From Paenibacillus sp. FSL R10-2782 (GTDB lineage: Bacteria; Bacillota; Bacilli; Paenibacillales; Paenibacillaceae): DNA of 64,000 nucleotides. The position numbers and the translations under genes are program-made. Numbering within the stretch: position 1 is the stretch's first letter; each line of letters starts with the position of its first letter. Location of the stretch: the NCBI RefSeq assembly GCF_038592985.1, contig NZ_CP151951.1, forward strand, positions 1,541,001-1,605,000. The letters are read 5' to 3'. Shown here in pieces: positions 38,347-46,350 of the stretch. The notes under the pieces were generated by a model. It had not been told where the DNA came from. It saw only the letters and a list, made by a program, of their open reading frames with translations, and did not search any database.

Positions 38347-38877
38347 TTGGATCATGATTTGCGTTACCCGATTGGGCCATTCGTCGTTCCGGATACCATT
38401 ACAGAAGAACAGCTTGTGGCATGGACTCACGATATTGCTGAACTGCCTTCTCAGCTTCGTCAGGCGGTCGAAGGGCTGGACGAACAACAGTTGAACACGC
38501 CTTATCGCGAAGGAGGTTGGACGGTTCGGCAGGTTGTCCATCATTTGGCAGACAGCCATATGAACGGTTATATTCGCTTCAAGCTGGCGCTAACAGAGGA
38601 TACACCCACGATTAAGCCATATGATGAGGGGCGTTGGGCCGAAATACCGGATGCAAGGGAGCTTCCACTGGAGCCTTCTCTGCAATTGCTGGAAGGGCTG
38701 CATGAACGGTGGGTGGTTGTATTGCGTTCGCTGGGGGATGATCAATTACACCGAACGTTTATCCATCCGGAATCGGGTCAGACGATTCGCCTGGAACGAA
38801 ACATCGGCATCTATGCCTGGCATGGCAAACATCATATAGCTCATATTACTTCCCTAAGAGAACGGAATGCATGGTAA
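38347..38877 (+). CDS. YfiT-like DinB-fold metal-dependent protein (bacillithiol transferase type)
   Basis: 176 residues from TTG 38347 (AAGGGTGGGG upstream; GTG 38335 possible). LRYPIGPF is the typical YfiT opening, [18 protein letters not shown] gives the first metal His, and [12 protein letters not shown] gives the other two His. The fold is a DinB four-helix bundle. Members were annotated as metal-dependent hydrolases and are related to bacillithiol S-transferases. It probably detoxifies electrophiles; the actual substrate is unknown. Confidence 0.8.
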   Translation: MDHDLRYPIGPFVVPDTITEEQLVAWTHDIAELPSQLRQAVEGLDEQQLNTPYREGGWTVRQVVHHLADSHMNGYIRFKLALTEDTPTIKPYDEGRWAEIPDARELPLEPSLQLLEGLHERWVVVLRSLGDDQLHRTFIHPESGQTIRLERNIGIYAWHGKHHIAHITSLRERNAW

Positions 38878-38911
38878 TTTTGAACATAACCTCAAAGTAA
38901 AAATTAAACAC

Positions 38912-38964
38912 AAAAAAGAAACCTTCAAGTCCACTGTAATCGTGGTTTTGAAGGTTTCTTTTTT
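38912..38964. terminator. bidirectional terminator
   Basis: AAAAAGAAACCTTCAA and TTGAAGGTTTCTTTTTT pair. It lies between the YfiT-like gene and the convergent hydrolase and works in both directions. Confidence 0.85.
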
Positions 38965-38998
38965 ATTCCTCCAGCGAAGATGACCTGGAGAAGGCGGA

Positions 38999-39976
38999 TC
39001 AACCGGATGTTTCAGAGCCTCCAGACAAAATAGAAACGGAGCTCGCTGCTGTGTTAACATGACGATCCAGCCAATCCACGATATCGGTCATGACCTCGTC
39101 GCGGTTCGTTTCATGTAGCATCTCATGTCGGCCGTCAGGATAGAGACGATATTCTACATCCTGAAGCTTCAAACTTCGGTACATATCCACCAGCGATAGA
39201 ACACCTTTACCGAACAACCCCACCGGATCACGATCCCCGGCAAAAATATAGATTGGCAGCTTGGGATTGATTTTTTCGAGTGAGGAGGGCCAATGAATTT
39301 CCTGCAAAAGCCGGAAAAAATCTAGGAAAAAGCCTGTCGTGCAGATGGCACCGCATAACGGATCATGCACGAATTGGTCTACTTCATCGGGATCGCGGGA
39401 TAACCAGTCGAACGCTGTACGCACCGGACGAAAGGCTCGATTAAACCCGCCGAAGACCATAGCGTTGAGCAGTATGCTGCGGTGATCCATTCCTTGCAGT
39501 TTGGCTTGCAGCAGGGCAACTTGTTCTCCAAGTTTCAGCAGGCCACGTCGCCCGTTCGTTCCCGATAAAATAAATCCGTGATACTGCTGCTTATCATCAT
39601 ACATGATTTTCTGGGCTAAAAAGGATCCCATACTGTGACCAAGCAAAAAACGAGGCTGATCCGGAAACTCCTTGGCCGCAATTTCGCCCAGATCCAGCAT
39701 ACCGCTTGCCATTCGTTGGAATGCATTCGCTCCCGGCATGCCAAGCTTATCAGAATCACCGGCGGTACGTCCGTGGCCGATATGATCGTTGGCATATACA
39801 CCATAGCCGGAAGCTGTAAGCTTCTCAGCCAAGCGAATATAGCGGTAGGACGTCTCACACATCCCGTGCGAAATCTGCACGATTCCCCGCACGGCTGTAC
39901 GCTGATCCGGTAGCCATCGGTAGGCAAAAAGCTCCGTTCCGTCATTTTCAGCGATGGTGAAGGTATATTCCCGCAT
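38999..39976 (-). CDS. alpha/beta hydrolase, monoacylglycerol-lipase-like
   Basis: 325 residues from ATG 39976 (AAAGGG upstream with long spacing; a GTG at 39991 is possible). Serine nucleophile motif GHSMGSF, HG-containing oxyanion region (QISHGMCETSYRY), Asp in AGDRDPVG and His in DGRHEMLHE complete the triad. The opening pattern, a Hydrolase_4 (serine aminopeptidase S33) domain, matches monoacylglycerol lipases. It starts about 25 bp after manA on the same strand. Confidence 0.85.
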   Translation of the reverse strand: MREYTFTIAENDGTELFAYRWLPDQRTAVRGIVQISHGMCETSYRYIRLAEKLTASGYGVYANDHIGHGRTAGDSDKLGMPGANAFQRMASGMLDLGEIAAKEFPDQPRFLLGHSMGSFLAQKIMYDDKQQYHGFILSGTNGRRGLLKLGEQVALLQAKLQGMDHRSILLNAMVFGGFNRAFRPVRTAFDWLSRDPDEVDQFVHDPLCGAICTTGFFLDFFRLLQEIHWPSSLEKINPKLPIYIFAGDRDPVGLFGKGVLSLVDMYRSLKLQDVEYRLYPDGRHEMLHETNRDEVMTDIVDWLDRHVNTAASSVSILSGGSETSG

Positions 39977-40001
39977 AATTAGACAACACACCCTTTAAGC
40001 T

Positions 40002-40976
40002 TTAAGGAAGATAAGATCTAAGGATAGTCATTCCGTCATTCAGCGTGTAACCACCCAGATTAGCGGGTAGCAGGAAGCAATCTCCGGCTTTGCAGGAGAG
40101 AGACGACGAATGATTGTCCCATGTTAATGTACCGCTGCCTTCGCAAATCACGAGAATGGTAAAGCTGTCATCAGTTGTGGAAAGCGTCCAGCTTCCTTCT
40201 ACGATACCCTTTTCCACGACAAAATACTCACAGGCTGCGAGTTGAAGCCATTCACCCGGCTGCAAACCATCTGTCTTCATCGTTGTTGCACCAGCCTCCT
40301 CATAAGAGGTCACATTGAGGGAATCCTCGATATGTAGCTCACGGGGCTTGCCATCCAGACCAGGACGGTTGTAGTCATATAGCCGATAGGTGGTATCTGA
40401 ATTTTGCTGAATTTCAGCGACAACAACGCCCGCACACAACGCATGTACGGTTCCAGCAGGGATGAAAAATGTATCGCCTGCCTCAACAGGAACCTGACGC
40501 AAGCTGCCCAGGATGTCTCCGCTTTCAAGGGCGGTACGCAGGCTGTCCCGGGTCACGCCCTCGGTCAAACCGTAAATAATTTTGGCATCCGGCTTGGCAT
40601 CAAGCACGTACCACATTTCAGTTTTTCCCAGCTCTCCGGCTGGAAGTCCTGAATAATCATCTGTCGGATGCACTTGCACGGACAGATCGTCATTGCAATC
40701 CAGCAGCTTGATCAGAAGCGGAAAACGTCCCCCTTTTTCCGATACGCCCTTGGCCCCGAGCCAATCCTGCCCGTAGGTTTCCCGAATTTCATCCAGCCCC
40801 TTGCCAGCCAACTCGCCATTGATGACCGTTGTGGTTCCATTTGGATGATCTGCAATCATCCAACCTTCGCCAATATGCCCTTCCGGCGGGGTCAAGCCGA
40901 ATTGTTCTAAGGCTCGTCCTCCCCAAACTCTCTCTTTGAACTCAGGTTGAAATTGCAGCGGATATGGCTTTAGCAT
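40002..40976 (-). CDS. manA: mannose-6-phosphate isomerase, class I
   Basis: 324 residues from ATG 40976 (GGAGGAGAG upstream). It interconverts mannose-6-P and fructose-6-P, a zinc enzyme. FKERVWGGRALEQFGL at the start, DLSVQVHPTDDY (Gln/His zinc ligands), KTEMWYVLDA (Glu ligand) and FIPAGTVHALCAGVVVAEIQ (His ligand, cupin) are all visible. This is the short Bacillus-type ManA. It is upstream of the alpha/beta hydrolase and likely co-transcribed. Confidence 0.95.
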   Translation of the reverse strand: MLKPYPLQFQPEFKERVWGGRALEQFGLTPPEGHIGEGWMIADHPNGTTTVINGELAGKGLDEIRETYGQDWLGAKGVSEKGGRFPLLIKLLDCNDDLSVQVHPTDDYSGLPAGELGKTEMWYVLDAKPDAKIIYGLTEGVTRDSLRTALESGDILGSLRQVPVEAGDTFFIPAGTVHALCAGVVVAEIQQNSDTTYRLYDYNRPGLDGKPRELHIEDSLNVTSYEEAGATTMKTDGLQPGEWLQLAACEYFVVEKGIVEGSWTLSTTDDSFTILVICEGSGTLTWDNHSSSLSCKAGDCFLLPANLGGYTLNDGMTILRSYLP

Positions 40977-41154
40977 AATTCTCTCCTCCATAATGAGTAA
41001 TGAGTGCGACCTAACAGAATAGGGAAATCAGAAACGTGCCGCTGAGGCAATAAAACTGGGATGAATAGCCCGAACGACGCTCAAAAAAATATATATGTAA
41101 GGCGGCCAAAAAAAGCCGCTCATAACCTGAATATGCGAATTTAAAAATCTGACA

Positions 41155-41736
41155 TTATTTCTTTTCAACCGCCACTACGTAAGGCGAAGCAGCTCGTTGT
41201 AATTGGCGATAAATTATGCTTTGACCACTGGATACCGGGAGGGCGGAGGCCCATTGAAGGACAGCTTCTGCTTCCTCGCCGCCTCCAGCGTGCCCCGGAT
41301 ACAGTACGGTGGTCAGAATGCCGCGTGGGCGCAGCAGATACAGTGCCGCATCAAGAGCAGCGAGTGTACTGTCGGTATGCGTGATAACAGACGGATCAGC
41401 GCCTTCCGAGGGCAAGTAGCCGAGGTTAAACATGACCGCAGCGACTTTGCCATGCAGCTTGTCGGGGACGGCCTCCCGCATCTGCTCATGGCCTTGCAGC
41501 AATAGCGATACCTCCGCCAGTGAGGGAGAGGTGTCTTCATCGAGCCGACGAAGAGTAAGCTGCAACGCCTCCTGCTGGATATCGAAGCCGTAGACACGTC
41601 CCCGTCTGCCGACGGCTTTAGCCAGGAAAAGTGTATCCGCGCCAGTGCCGACTGTAGCATCTATAGCGATATCGCCCGGCTGGACTCGCGCAGCTACCAA
41701 CTGATGAGCATAGCTCAGTACAGACAGGAAGCCCAT
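41155..41736 (-). CDS. mnmM: tRNA methyltransferase MnmM (YtqB family)
   Basis: 193 residues, class I SAM fold. Motif I AIDATVGTGADTLFLAKAVG, the NLGYLPSEGADPSVITHTDS segment characteristic of YtqB, and a late VLYPGHAGGGEEAEAVL are visible. In B. subtilis YtqB/MnmM methylates 5-aminomethyl-2-thiouridine at wobble position 34 of tRNA. The start ATG directly follows the stop of the radical SAM gene (TAAATG), the conserved ytqA-ytqB order. Confidence 0.88.
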   Translation of the reverse strand: MGFLSVLSYAHQLVAARVQPGDIAIDATVGTGADTLFLAKAVGRRGRVYGFDIQQEALQLTLRRLDEDTSPSLAEVSLLLQGHEQMREAVPDKLHGKVAAVMFNLGYLPSEGADPSVITHTDSTLAALDAALYLLRPRGILTTVLYPGHAGGGEEAEAVLQWASALPVSSGQSIIYRQLQRAASPYVVAVEKK

Positions 41737-42690
41737 TTAAGGCTGCCTCCAATACTTGCCTTGCCACGTTTCACGTGATTTTAGCTCATCGTCAATGGCG
41801 TTAAGCACTTCCCATTTTTTGAGCGACCACATCGGACCCATCAGCAAATCGCGTGGTGCATCCCCGGTCAACCGATGAACGATCATTTCGGGCGGCAAAA
41901 ATTCCAGCGTATCGACGATCAGCTTGACGTATTCATCTTTTTCCAGAAAGCGTAGCAATCCGGCTTCATACTGCTTGACCATCGGCGTTTTGCGCATGAG
42001 ATGCAGCAGGTGGATTTTGATGCCCTGCACATCCATAGCCGCCACTGCGCGACCTGTGTCCAGCATCATTTGATGCGTTTCCTGCGGCAGTCCGTAAATG
42101 ATGTGCGCGCACACGCGAATATTGCGCTTGCGCAGCTTTTCCACCGCATCCAGATAGCATTGAGTGTCGTGGGCGCGGTTAATCAGCTCCGAGGTGGATT
42201 CATGGACGGTTTGCAGGCCCATTTCGATCCACAGGTATGTGCGCTCGTTCAGCTCGGCAAGGTAATCCACTACATCGTCAGGCAGGCAATCGGGACGTGT
42301 AGCGATGGACAGACCGACAACGCCGGGCTGCTCCAGAATGACCTCGAAGTATTCGCGCAGCTCCTCAACCGGGGCATACGTATTCGTATAGGCTTGAAAA
42401 TAGCCGATATATTGGGCGTTTGGCCATTTTAGATGCTGACGGTCCCGAATCGTATTGAATTGGGTGACGAGATCGTCCCGGCGGCGTCCGGCAAAATCAC
42501 CAGATCCCCGTGCGCTGCAAAAGGTGCAGCCTCCTTTGGCAATGGAACCATCCCGGTTCGGACAGGTAAAGCCTGCATCCAGCATGACTTTGAATACTTT
42601 ATTTTGAAATTGCTCGCGCATTTCGTAATTCCACGTATGGAACCGTTTATCTCCCCACAGGAGAGAAGCAGGCAACAAATCTGTTTTCAT
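41737..42690 (-). CDS. ytqA: radical SAM protein, YtqA family (TIGR01212)
   Basis: 317 residues from ATG 42690 (AAAAGGAGT upstream). The unusual cluster motif FTCPNRDGSIAKGGCTFC gives the three cysteines for the 4Fe-4S cluster; GSGDFAGRRRDDL follows. SIATRPDCLPDDVVDYL and YLWIEMGLQTVHESTSELIN are typical of Elp3/oxygen-independent radical SAM relatives. It is linked to mnmM in many Firmicutes, so a role in tRNA modification is probable but unproven. Confidence 0.88.
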   Translation of the reverse strand: MKTDLLPASLLWGDKRFHTWNYEMREQFQNKVFKVMLDAGFTCPNRDGSIAKGGCTFCSARGSGDFAGRRRDDLVTQFNTIRDRQHLKWPNAQYIGYFQAYTNTYAPVEELREYFEVILEQPGVVGLSIATRPDCLPDDVVDYLAELNERTYLWIEMGLQTVHESTSELINRAHDTQCYLDAVEKLRKRNIRVCAHIIYGLPQETHQMMLDTGRAVAAMDVQGIKIHLLHLMRKTPMVKQYEAGLLRFLEKDEYVKLIVDTLEFLPPEMIVHRLTGDAPRDLLMGPMWSLKKWEVLNAIDDELKSRETWQGKYWRQP

Positions 42691-42802
42691 GGGTGTACTC
42701 CTTTTTTTTGCGATCACCCTATTGTAACAAAAATCAGTCGGAATTGGGAATCACTTGAGAGCGAAAGGCGAGAGAAAGTGCGGATTTTATTGGATTCAGG
42801 AT

Positions 42803-42830
42803 TGAAAAAGGTTACACCATGTGTTATATT
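42803..42830 (+). promoter_or_regulatory. candidate sigma-A promoter of the 65-aa gene
   Basis: -35 TTGAAA (42803-42808), 16-bp spacer, -10 TATATT (42825-42830). The ATG is 166 bp downstream, leaving a long leader with a hairpin at 42872-42915 (CCTGAAAATAA / TTATTTTTCAGG). Confidence 0.45.
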
Positions 42831-42843
42831 GTAAGCGGTACCA
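42830..42843 (+). promoter_or_regulatory. cre-like CcpA site overlapping the start region
   Basis: TGTAAGCGGTACCA matches the catabolite-responsive consensus TGWAANCGNTNWCA at 13 of 14 positions. It lies on or just after the expected transcription start, the placement used for repression. Confidence 0.45.
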
Positions 42844-42995
42844 GACATAATATAAAAGGACTGTTTTCGATCCTGAAAATAAAAGTTAACCATCGGCTAA
42901 TGATTATTTTTCAGGGCAGCTATGCTGCTTCTATCGCCTGCTTTAGGGTAAATGCACGTCGGTTCCATCACTAATAACCCGTGAGGTGATCTTTT

Positions 42996-43193
42996 ATGAA
43001 TACGCAGGATAAAACGCGTATGGATAAAGTTACGGTTGAGTTAACCTTTGACGAGGCTTTGGCGCTGACTGGTGTCCGTTTTGGGCAAGACCGCCAGATT
43101 GGAACGGCCGCTCGTCAAAAAATCAGAGCCGCTTGCCAAAAGACGATTGATTTTTCACCTGCTGATGGGGTAGACTATGAACAATTAAATTAG
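42996..43193 (+). CDS. small hypothetical protein (65 aa)
   Basis: MNTQDKTRMDKVTVELTFDE... is preceded by GTGAGGTGATC. Soluble, with no membrane helix. ALALTGVRFGQDRQIGTAAR and a short tail are the only notable stretches; no family recognised. It stands alone, with its own promoter candidate, cre-like site and terminator. Confidence 0.7.
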   Translation: MNTQDKTRMDKVTVELTFDEALALTGVRFGQDRQIGTAARQKIRAACQKTIDFSPADGVDYEQLN

Positions 43194-43217
43194 TTGGACC
43201 CCAATCCAAATATATTG

Positions 43218-43267
43218 AAAAAGGAATTTCATTTCCGTATCTTCAAGCGGGGGTGAAATTCCTTTTT
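43218..43267 (+). terminator. strong terminator after the 65-aa gene
   Basis: AAAAAGGAATTTCA and TGAAATTCCTTTTT pair as a 14-bp stem ending in a T run. Confidence 0.85.
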
Positions 43268-43297
43268 CCTTGATAACAGAGTATATGGAGGAGTAAC

Positions 43298-44011
43298 ATG
43301 CGTTTACGCGGAAGAAAAGGAATACGGGAAAGTCTGGAAGAACAGCAGGACCTGGTCATCTTGGAGCCGGGACAGTACAAAGGAAAGTGGCAGCAGCTCT
43401 TTGGGAATGATCATCCGATTCATGTGGAGTTCGGTATGGGCAAAGGGCGTTTTATCAGCCAAATGAGTTATCGTAATCCAGAAATCAATTATATTGGCTT
43501 TGATATGTATGATGAGCTGGTGCGTCGCGCAGCGGAAAAGTCGCGTCTGGCCTGGAGTGATACAGAGGTTGATACGCCGCCCAATATCAAATTGGCGCTT
43601 GCCAACATTGAACAGATTGAGAATGTTTTTGAACCTGGGGAAATTGAGCGCATTTATTTGAATTTTAGCGATCCGTGGCCTAAAGCCAAGCACGCGCGTC
43701 GTCGTTTGACACATCCACGCTTTTTGGACAAGTACCGGCAACTTTTAAACAGCAAGGGGCAAATTCATTTCAAAACCGACTCGGAGACGCTGTTTGAGTT
43801 CTCGCTGAATTCGTTTGCTGATAGTGGTCTGCAAATGACGAATATATCGTTGAATCTTCATCGTGATGGTATCAACGAAGAGCATGTCATGACCGAGTAC
43901 GAGCATAAATTTATGGGTAAAGGCATGAACATCCACCGTGTCGAGGTGTTGATTGGCAAAAATGTATTGGAAGAGTATGAGAAAATGCGTCTTGAGAAGT
44001 ATGGGAAATAA
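43298..44011 (+). CDS. trmB: tRNA (guanine-N7-)-methyltransferase
   Basis: 237 residues. It makes m7G46 in the tRNA variable loop with SAM. HVEFGMGKGRFISQMSYRNP is the SAM motif, NYIGFDMYDELVRRAAEK follows, and IYLNFSDPWPKAKHARRRLT is the diagnostic DPWPK..H...R signature. KTDSETLFEFSL and the C-terminal YEHKFMGKGMNIHRVE fit the family length. The ATG follows GGAGGAG. Confidence 0.96.
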   Translation: MRLRGRKGIRESLEEQQDLVILEPGQYKGKWQQLFGNDHPIHVEFGMGKGRFISQMSYRNPEINYIGFDMYDELVRRAAEKSRLAWSDTEVDTPPNIKLALANIEQIENVFEPGEIERIYLNFSDPWPKAKHARRRLTHPRFLDKYRQLLNSKGQIHFKTDSETLFEFSLNSFADSGLQMTNISLNLHRDGINEEHVMTEYEHKFMGKGMNIHRVEVLIGKNVLEEYEKMRLEKYGK

Positions 44012-44017
44012 ATAAAA

Positions 44018-44054
44018 AAACAGGGTGCTTCCTTTTTAGGAAAGCACCCTGTTT
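44018..44054. terminator. bidirectional terminator between trmB and the glycosyltransferase
   Basis: AAACAGGGTGCTTCC pairs with GGAAAGCACCCTGTTT. The minus strand ends in TTTTTTT. It overlaps the last codons of the minus-strand gene. Confidence 0.85.
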
Positions 44055-45175
44055 GGTTCCAGTATATCCAAAATACTCTGTGCACTCTGAAGAGGATAAT
44101 ATCGCGCTACATTATGAACGTGATCCTGTCGCTTGCGAACGATTTCCGGAAATTCGTGTAACAGCCGGTTCATCCATTTAACGACAACATCCAGCGAAGT
44201 AATCGGTTCTCCGAAGCCTTGAGCCGTAAAGTATTGACAATTTTCTTCTTCCTGTCCGGGGAGAGGCTTGTGAAACAACATCGGAATCCCTTTTGCCAGG
44301 CCCTCGGTGCATGTCATTCCGCCGGGCTTGGTAATAAGCAGATCCGATACCTCCATTAATTTGTCGATTTCCCGCGTAAATCCAAAAATATGAATATTCG
44401 GATGAATAAAGCGGGGATCCAGCTGCAATTTACGACGAATTTTATCATTATGCCCCAGACAAAAAATAAATTGAATGTTTTCTCTCCAGTGGGTAAGCGA
44501 TCGATGAATGACTTCGTCGTTCATCAGACCCCAGCCGCCTCCCATAACGAGCACCGTGGGAATCGGCTTAAGACCGAATTGGTCCCGGATTTCGTCGTGC
44601 CCCGGATGTTCCCAGAAATTTGGATGAACCGGAATACCCGTTACTTGAATTTTTGACATAGGTACTCCGCGTGTACGCAGCTTACGCATGACTTCAGGTG
44701 TAGATACAAAGTACCGGTCCACCTCGGGACTGATCCACGTTCCATGCGCATCGTAGTCTGTAATGACGGTACAGAGCGGAACATGTACGCCCAAGCGCTT
44801 CAAACGTGAAATCACTGCACTTGGGATGGGATGAGTGCATACCACCAAATCAGGACGAAGTTGCCGAAGAATGTTTCGGGTCTGCGTGTAGAACAGACGG
44901 TGCAAAGCGAGCGTTGTAAGACGGTTTAATGATTTTTTATACTGATGACGGTAAACCATTCCGATCAGGCGAGGCTGCGATATGACAGTCTTCTTATACG
45001 CTGTAATAATGAGCGGAGCCATTCTCGGATTCAAAAAGCTCCCTAATTCCAGCACTCTGGTCTGCACATTCGGAGAAAGCTTGCGCAAACTGCTTGAGAG
45101 TGCGTACGCAGCTTGAGTATGTCCGGCACCGAAACCTTCCGATAATAATAACACTCGTTTTTTAGCCACTCTCAT
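44036..45175 (-). CDS. UgtP/MGDG-synthase-like glycosyltransferase (GT28-type)
   Basis: 379 residues from ATG 45175 (GGAACAGGTGA upstream; an in-frame ATG at 45208 lacks one). VLLLSEGFGAGHTQAAYALS is the MGDG-synthase N-terminal motif (Gly-His). CTVITDYDAHGTWISPEVDR and VTGIPVHPNFW follow; the C-terminal donor site is VLVMGGGWGLM...LLITKPGGMTCTEGLAKGIP. Relatives add glucose to diacylglycerol for glycolipids and LTA anchors. The PAP2 phosphatase gene lies just upstream on the same strand. Confidence 0.85.
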   Translation of the reverse strand: MRVAKKRVLLLSEGFGAGHTQAAYALSSSLRKLSPNVQTRVLELGSFLNPRMAPLIITAYKKTVISQPRLIGMVYRHQYKKSLNRLTTLALHRLFYTQTRNILRQLRPDLVVCTHPIPSAVISRLKRLGVHVPLCTVITDYDAHGTWISPEVDRYFVSTPEVMRKLRTRGVPMSKIQVTGIPVHPNFWEHPGHDEIRDQFGLKPIPTVLVMGGGWGLMNDEVIHRSLTHWRENIQFIFCLGHNDKIRRKLQLDPRFIHPNIHIFGFTREIDKLMEVSDLLITKPGGMTCTEGLAKGIPMLFHKPLPGQEEENCQYFTAQGFGEPITSLDVVVKWMNRLLHEFPEIVRKRQDHVHNVARYYPLQSAQSILDILEPNRVLS

Positions 45176-45220
45176 TTCACCTGTTCCTGCTGGGATGTTC
45201 TCAATCATACCATATCGGCT

Positions 45221-45748
45221 TTAAGGCCAGAATGCAACCGTTCCTATTGCTGCTGATGTGCCGATGACCGCTCCTGCGAGTACGTCCGTAGGATAGTGGA
45301 GTCCCAGGTAAATTCGGGAAAACCCCACAATCAGTGCGATAGGAAGCAAAAGCAGTGTTAGCATGGGTGACTGTAGCATAAAAGGAACGGTTACTGAAAA
45401 AATAGCGGTTGTATGCCCTGAAGGAAAAGAATGATCCGACAGGGGATTTCGGAACGTATTCGTATCTGGCAGTGCCAGGTAGGGACGAATCCGCGGGTAC
45501 AGCTTTTTGGCGATGGCTACAGGGATGTGGCTGACTCCAAGCGCGATGGCCCCCTTCATACCGGATTCCTTCCATGGAAGCGGAGCGAGCAGCCATACAA
45601 GCAGTGTAGAGGTGATTGTAAAGGTCGCTCCACCCAGATGTGTAAGATAATAAAGCCAGAAGTTCAAAAAACGATTGTGTAAGCGTCCGTTGATCCATTT
45701 GAACAACTGCTGCTCCAGATTTACAAGTTTTACGACTAAACGTTGCAT
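45221..45748 (-). CDS. PAP2-family membrane phosphatase
   Basis: 175 residues from ATG 45748 (CGGAGGAAACC upstream). The three PAP2 motifs are present: KKLYPRIRPY (Lys81/82, Arg88), SFPSGHTTA (His112) and SRIYLGLHYPTDVLAG (Arg145, His151). Several hydrophobic helices surround them. It probably dephosphorylates phosphatidate or undecaprenyl pyrophosphate, or PG-P, at the outer face of the membrane. It is paired with a lipid glycosyltransferase 45 bp downstream. Confidence 0.9.
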   Translation of the reverse strand: MQRLVVKLVNLEQQLFKWINGRLHNRFLNFWLYYLTHLGGATFTITSTLLVWLLAPLPWKESGMKGAIALGVSHIPVAIAKKLYPRIRPYLALPDTNTFRNPLSDHSFPSGHTTAIFSVTVPFMLQSPMLTLLLLPIALIVGFSRIYLGLHYPTDVLAGAVIGTSAAIGTVAFWP

Positions 45749-46350
45749 TTGGTTTCCTCCGGTTGCCGTGCCGGGTTGGTCGGCAAATATTTTGAGCCAC
45801 TTGGACAGAATCAGGTGATAAGTCATTATTCTCTTGCTCTCATCATATTTTTAAACGCTGCTCATTTCAAGGATCACAACTTATCTGGTTCAATTCTACA
45901 CAAAAATGTTAATGGAATATAAGTTGAATTGTATAACTTTCTTTGCGTTCATTCGTCTAATACGATAGAGTATTTAGAAGTGGCTGCTAAATGGGCCACA
46001 AAAAGGAGGGACTAAAGAAATAAAAAGTTAGCAAATGGATGAAAATAAGACCTACCGTCATGTTATGAAAGGATCAGCGTCGTATTCCTGGTTCAAACGG
46101 GAGTTTGTCGTGTTTTTTTGCTGCTGAGAACGGTTTAAAGGCTTTGACAAAAGATTGAAAACCAACGAAAATCGTAATGGCGTTCCTGTGTCAGCCAATA
46201 GGGGGCTGCGCACAGTCAATGAAAAAAGCAAGGGTCGGGTCAAAAACTACAAAAAAAGGCGCGCAAAGCGCCGCAACTTGCGCTACACAGATAGAAAACA
46301 AACAAACGCAAGATTTTTAAGGGGTATAAAAAAGGGGGTAACAAGAGATT
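45749..46350. other. 602-bp spacer and long leader of the GT2 gene
   Basis: No established gene. Contents: divergent promoter space; a GGAGGGAC site near 46003 with no sensible start after it; a 30-codon frame (46035-46127); a T-rich stretch GTGTTTTTTT after a weak stem; a TTGACA at 46144; and a basic low-complexity stretch with GGCGCGCAAAGCGCC (46258-46272). AAGGGGGTAACAAG is the ribosome site of the GT2 gene. A riboregulator is possible, but no known class was matched. Confidence 0.4.
46035..46127 (+). CDS. possible 30-aa leader peptide
   Basis: MDENKTYRHVMKGSASYSWF then KREFVVFFCC and stop. It begins about 26 bases after AAAGGAGGG and ends inside the T-rich stretch. It might be a leader peptide for an attenuator or a chance frame. 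Confidence 0.2.
   Translation: MDENKTYRHVMKGSASYSWFKREFVVFFCC

Noticed and set aside
41098..41122. possible terminator after mnmM
   Set aside because: The short GCGGC/GCCGC stem has the A/T run inside the loop, so it is not a convincing terminator.
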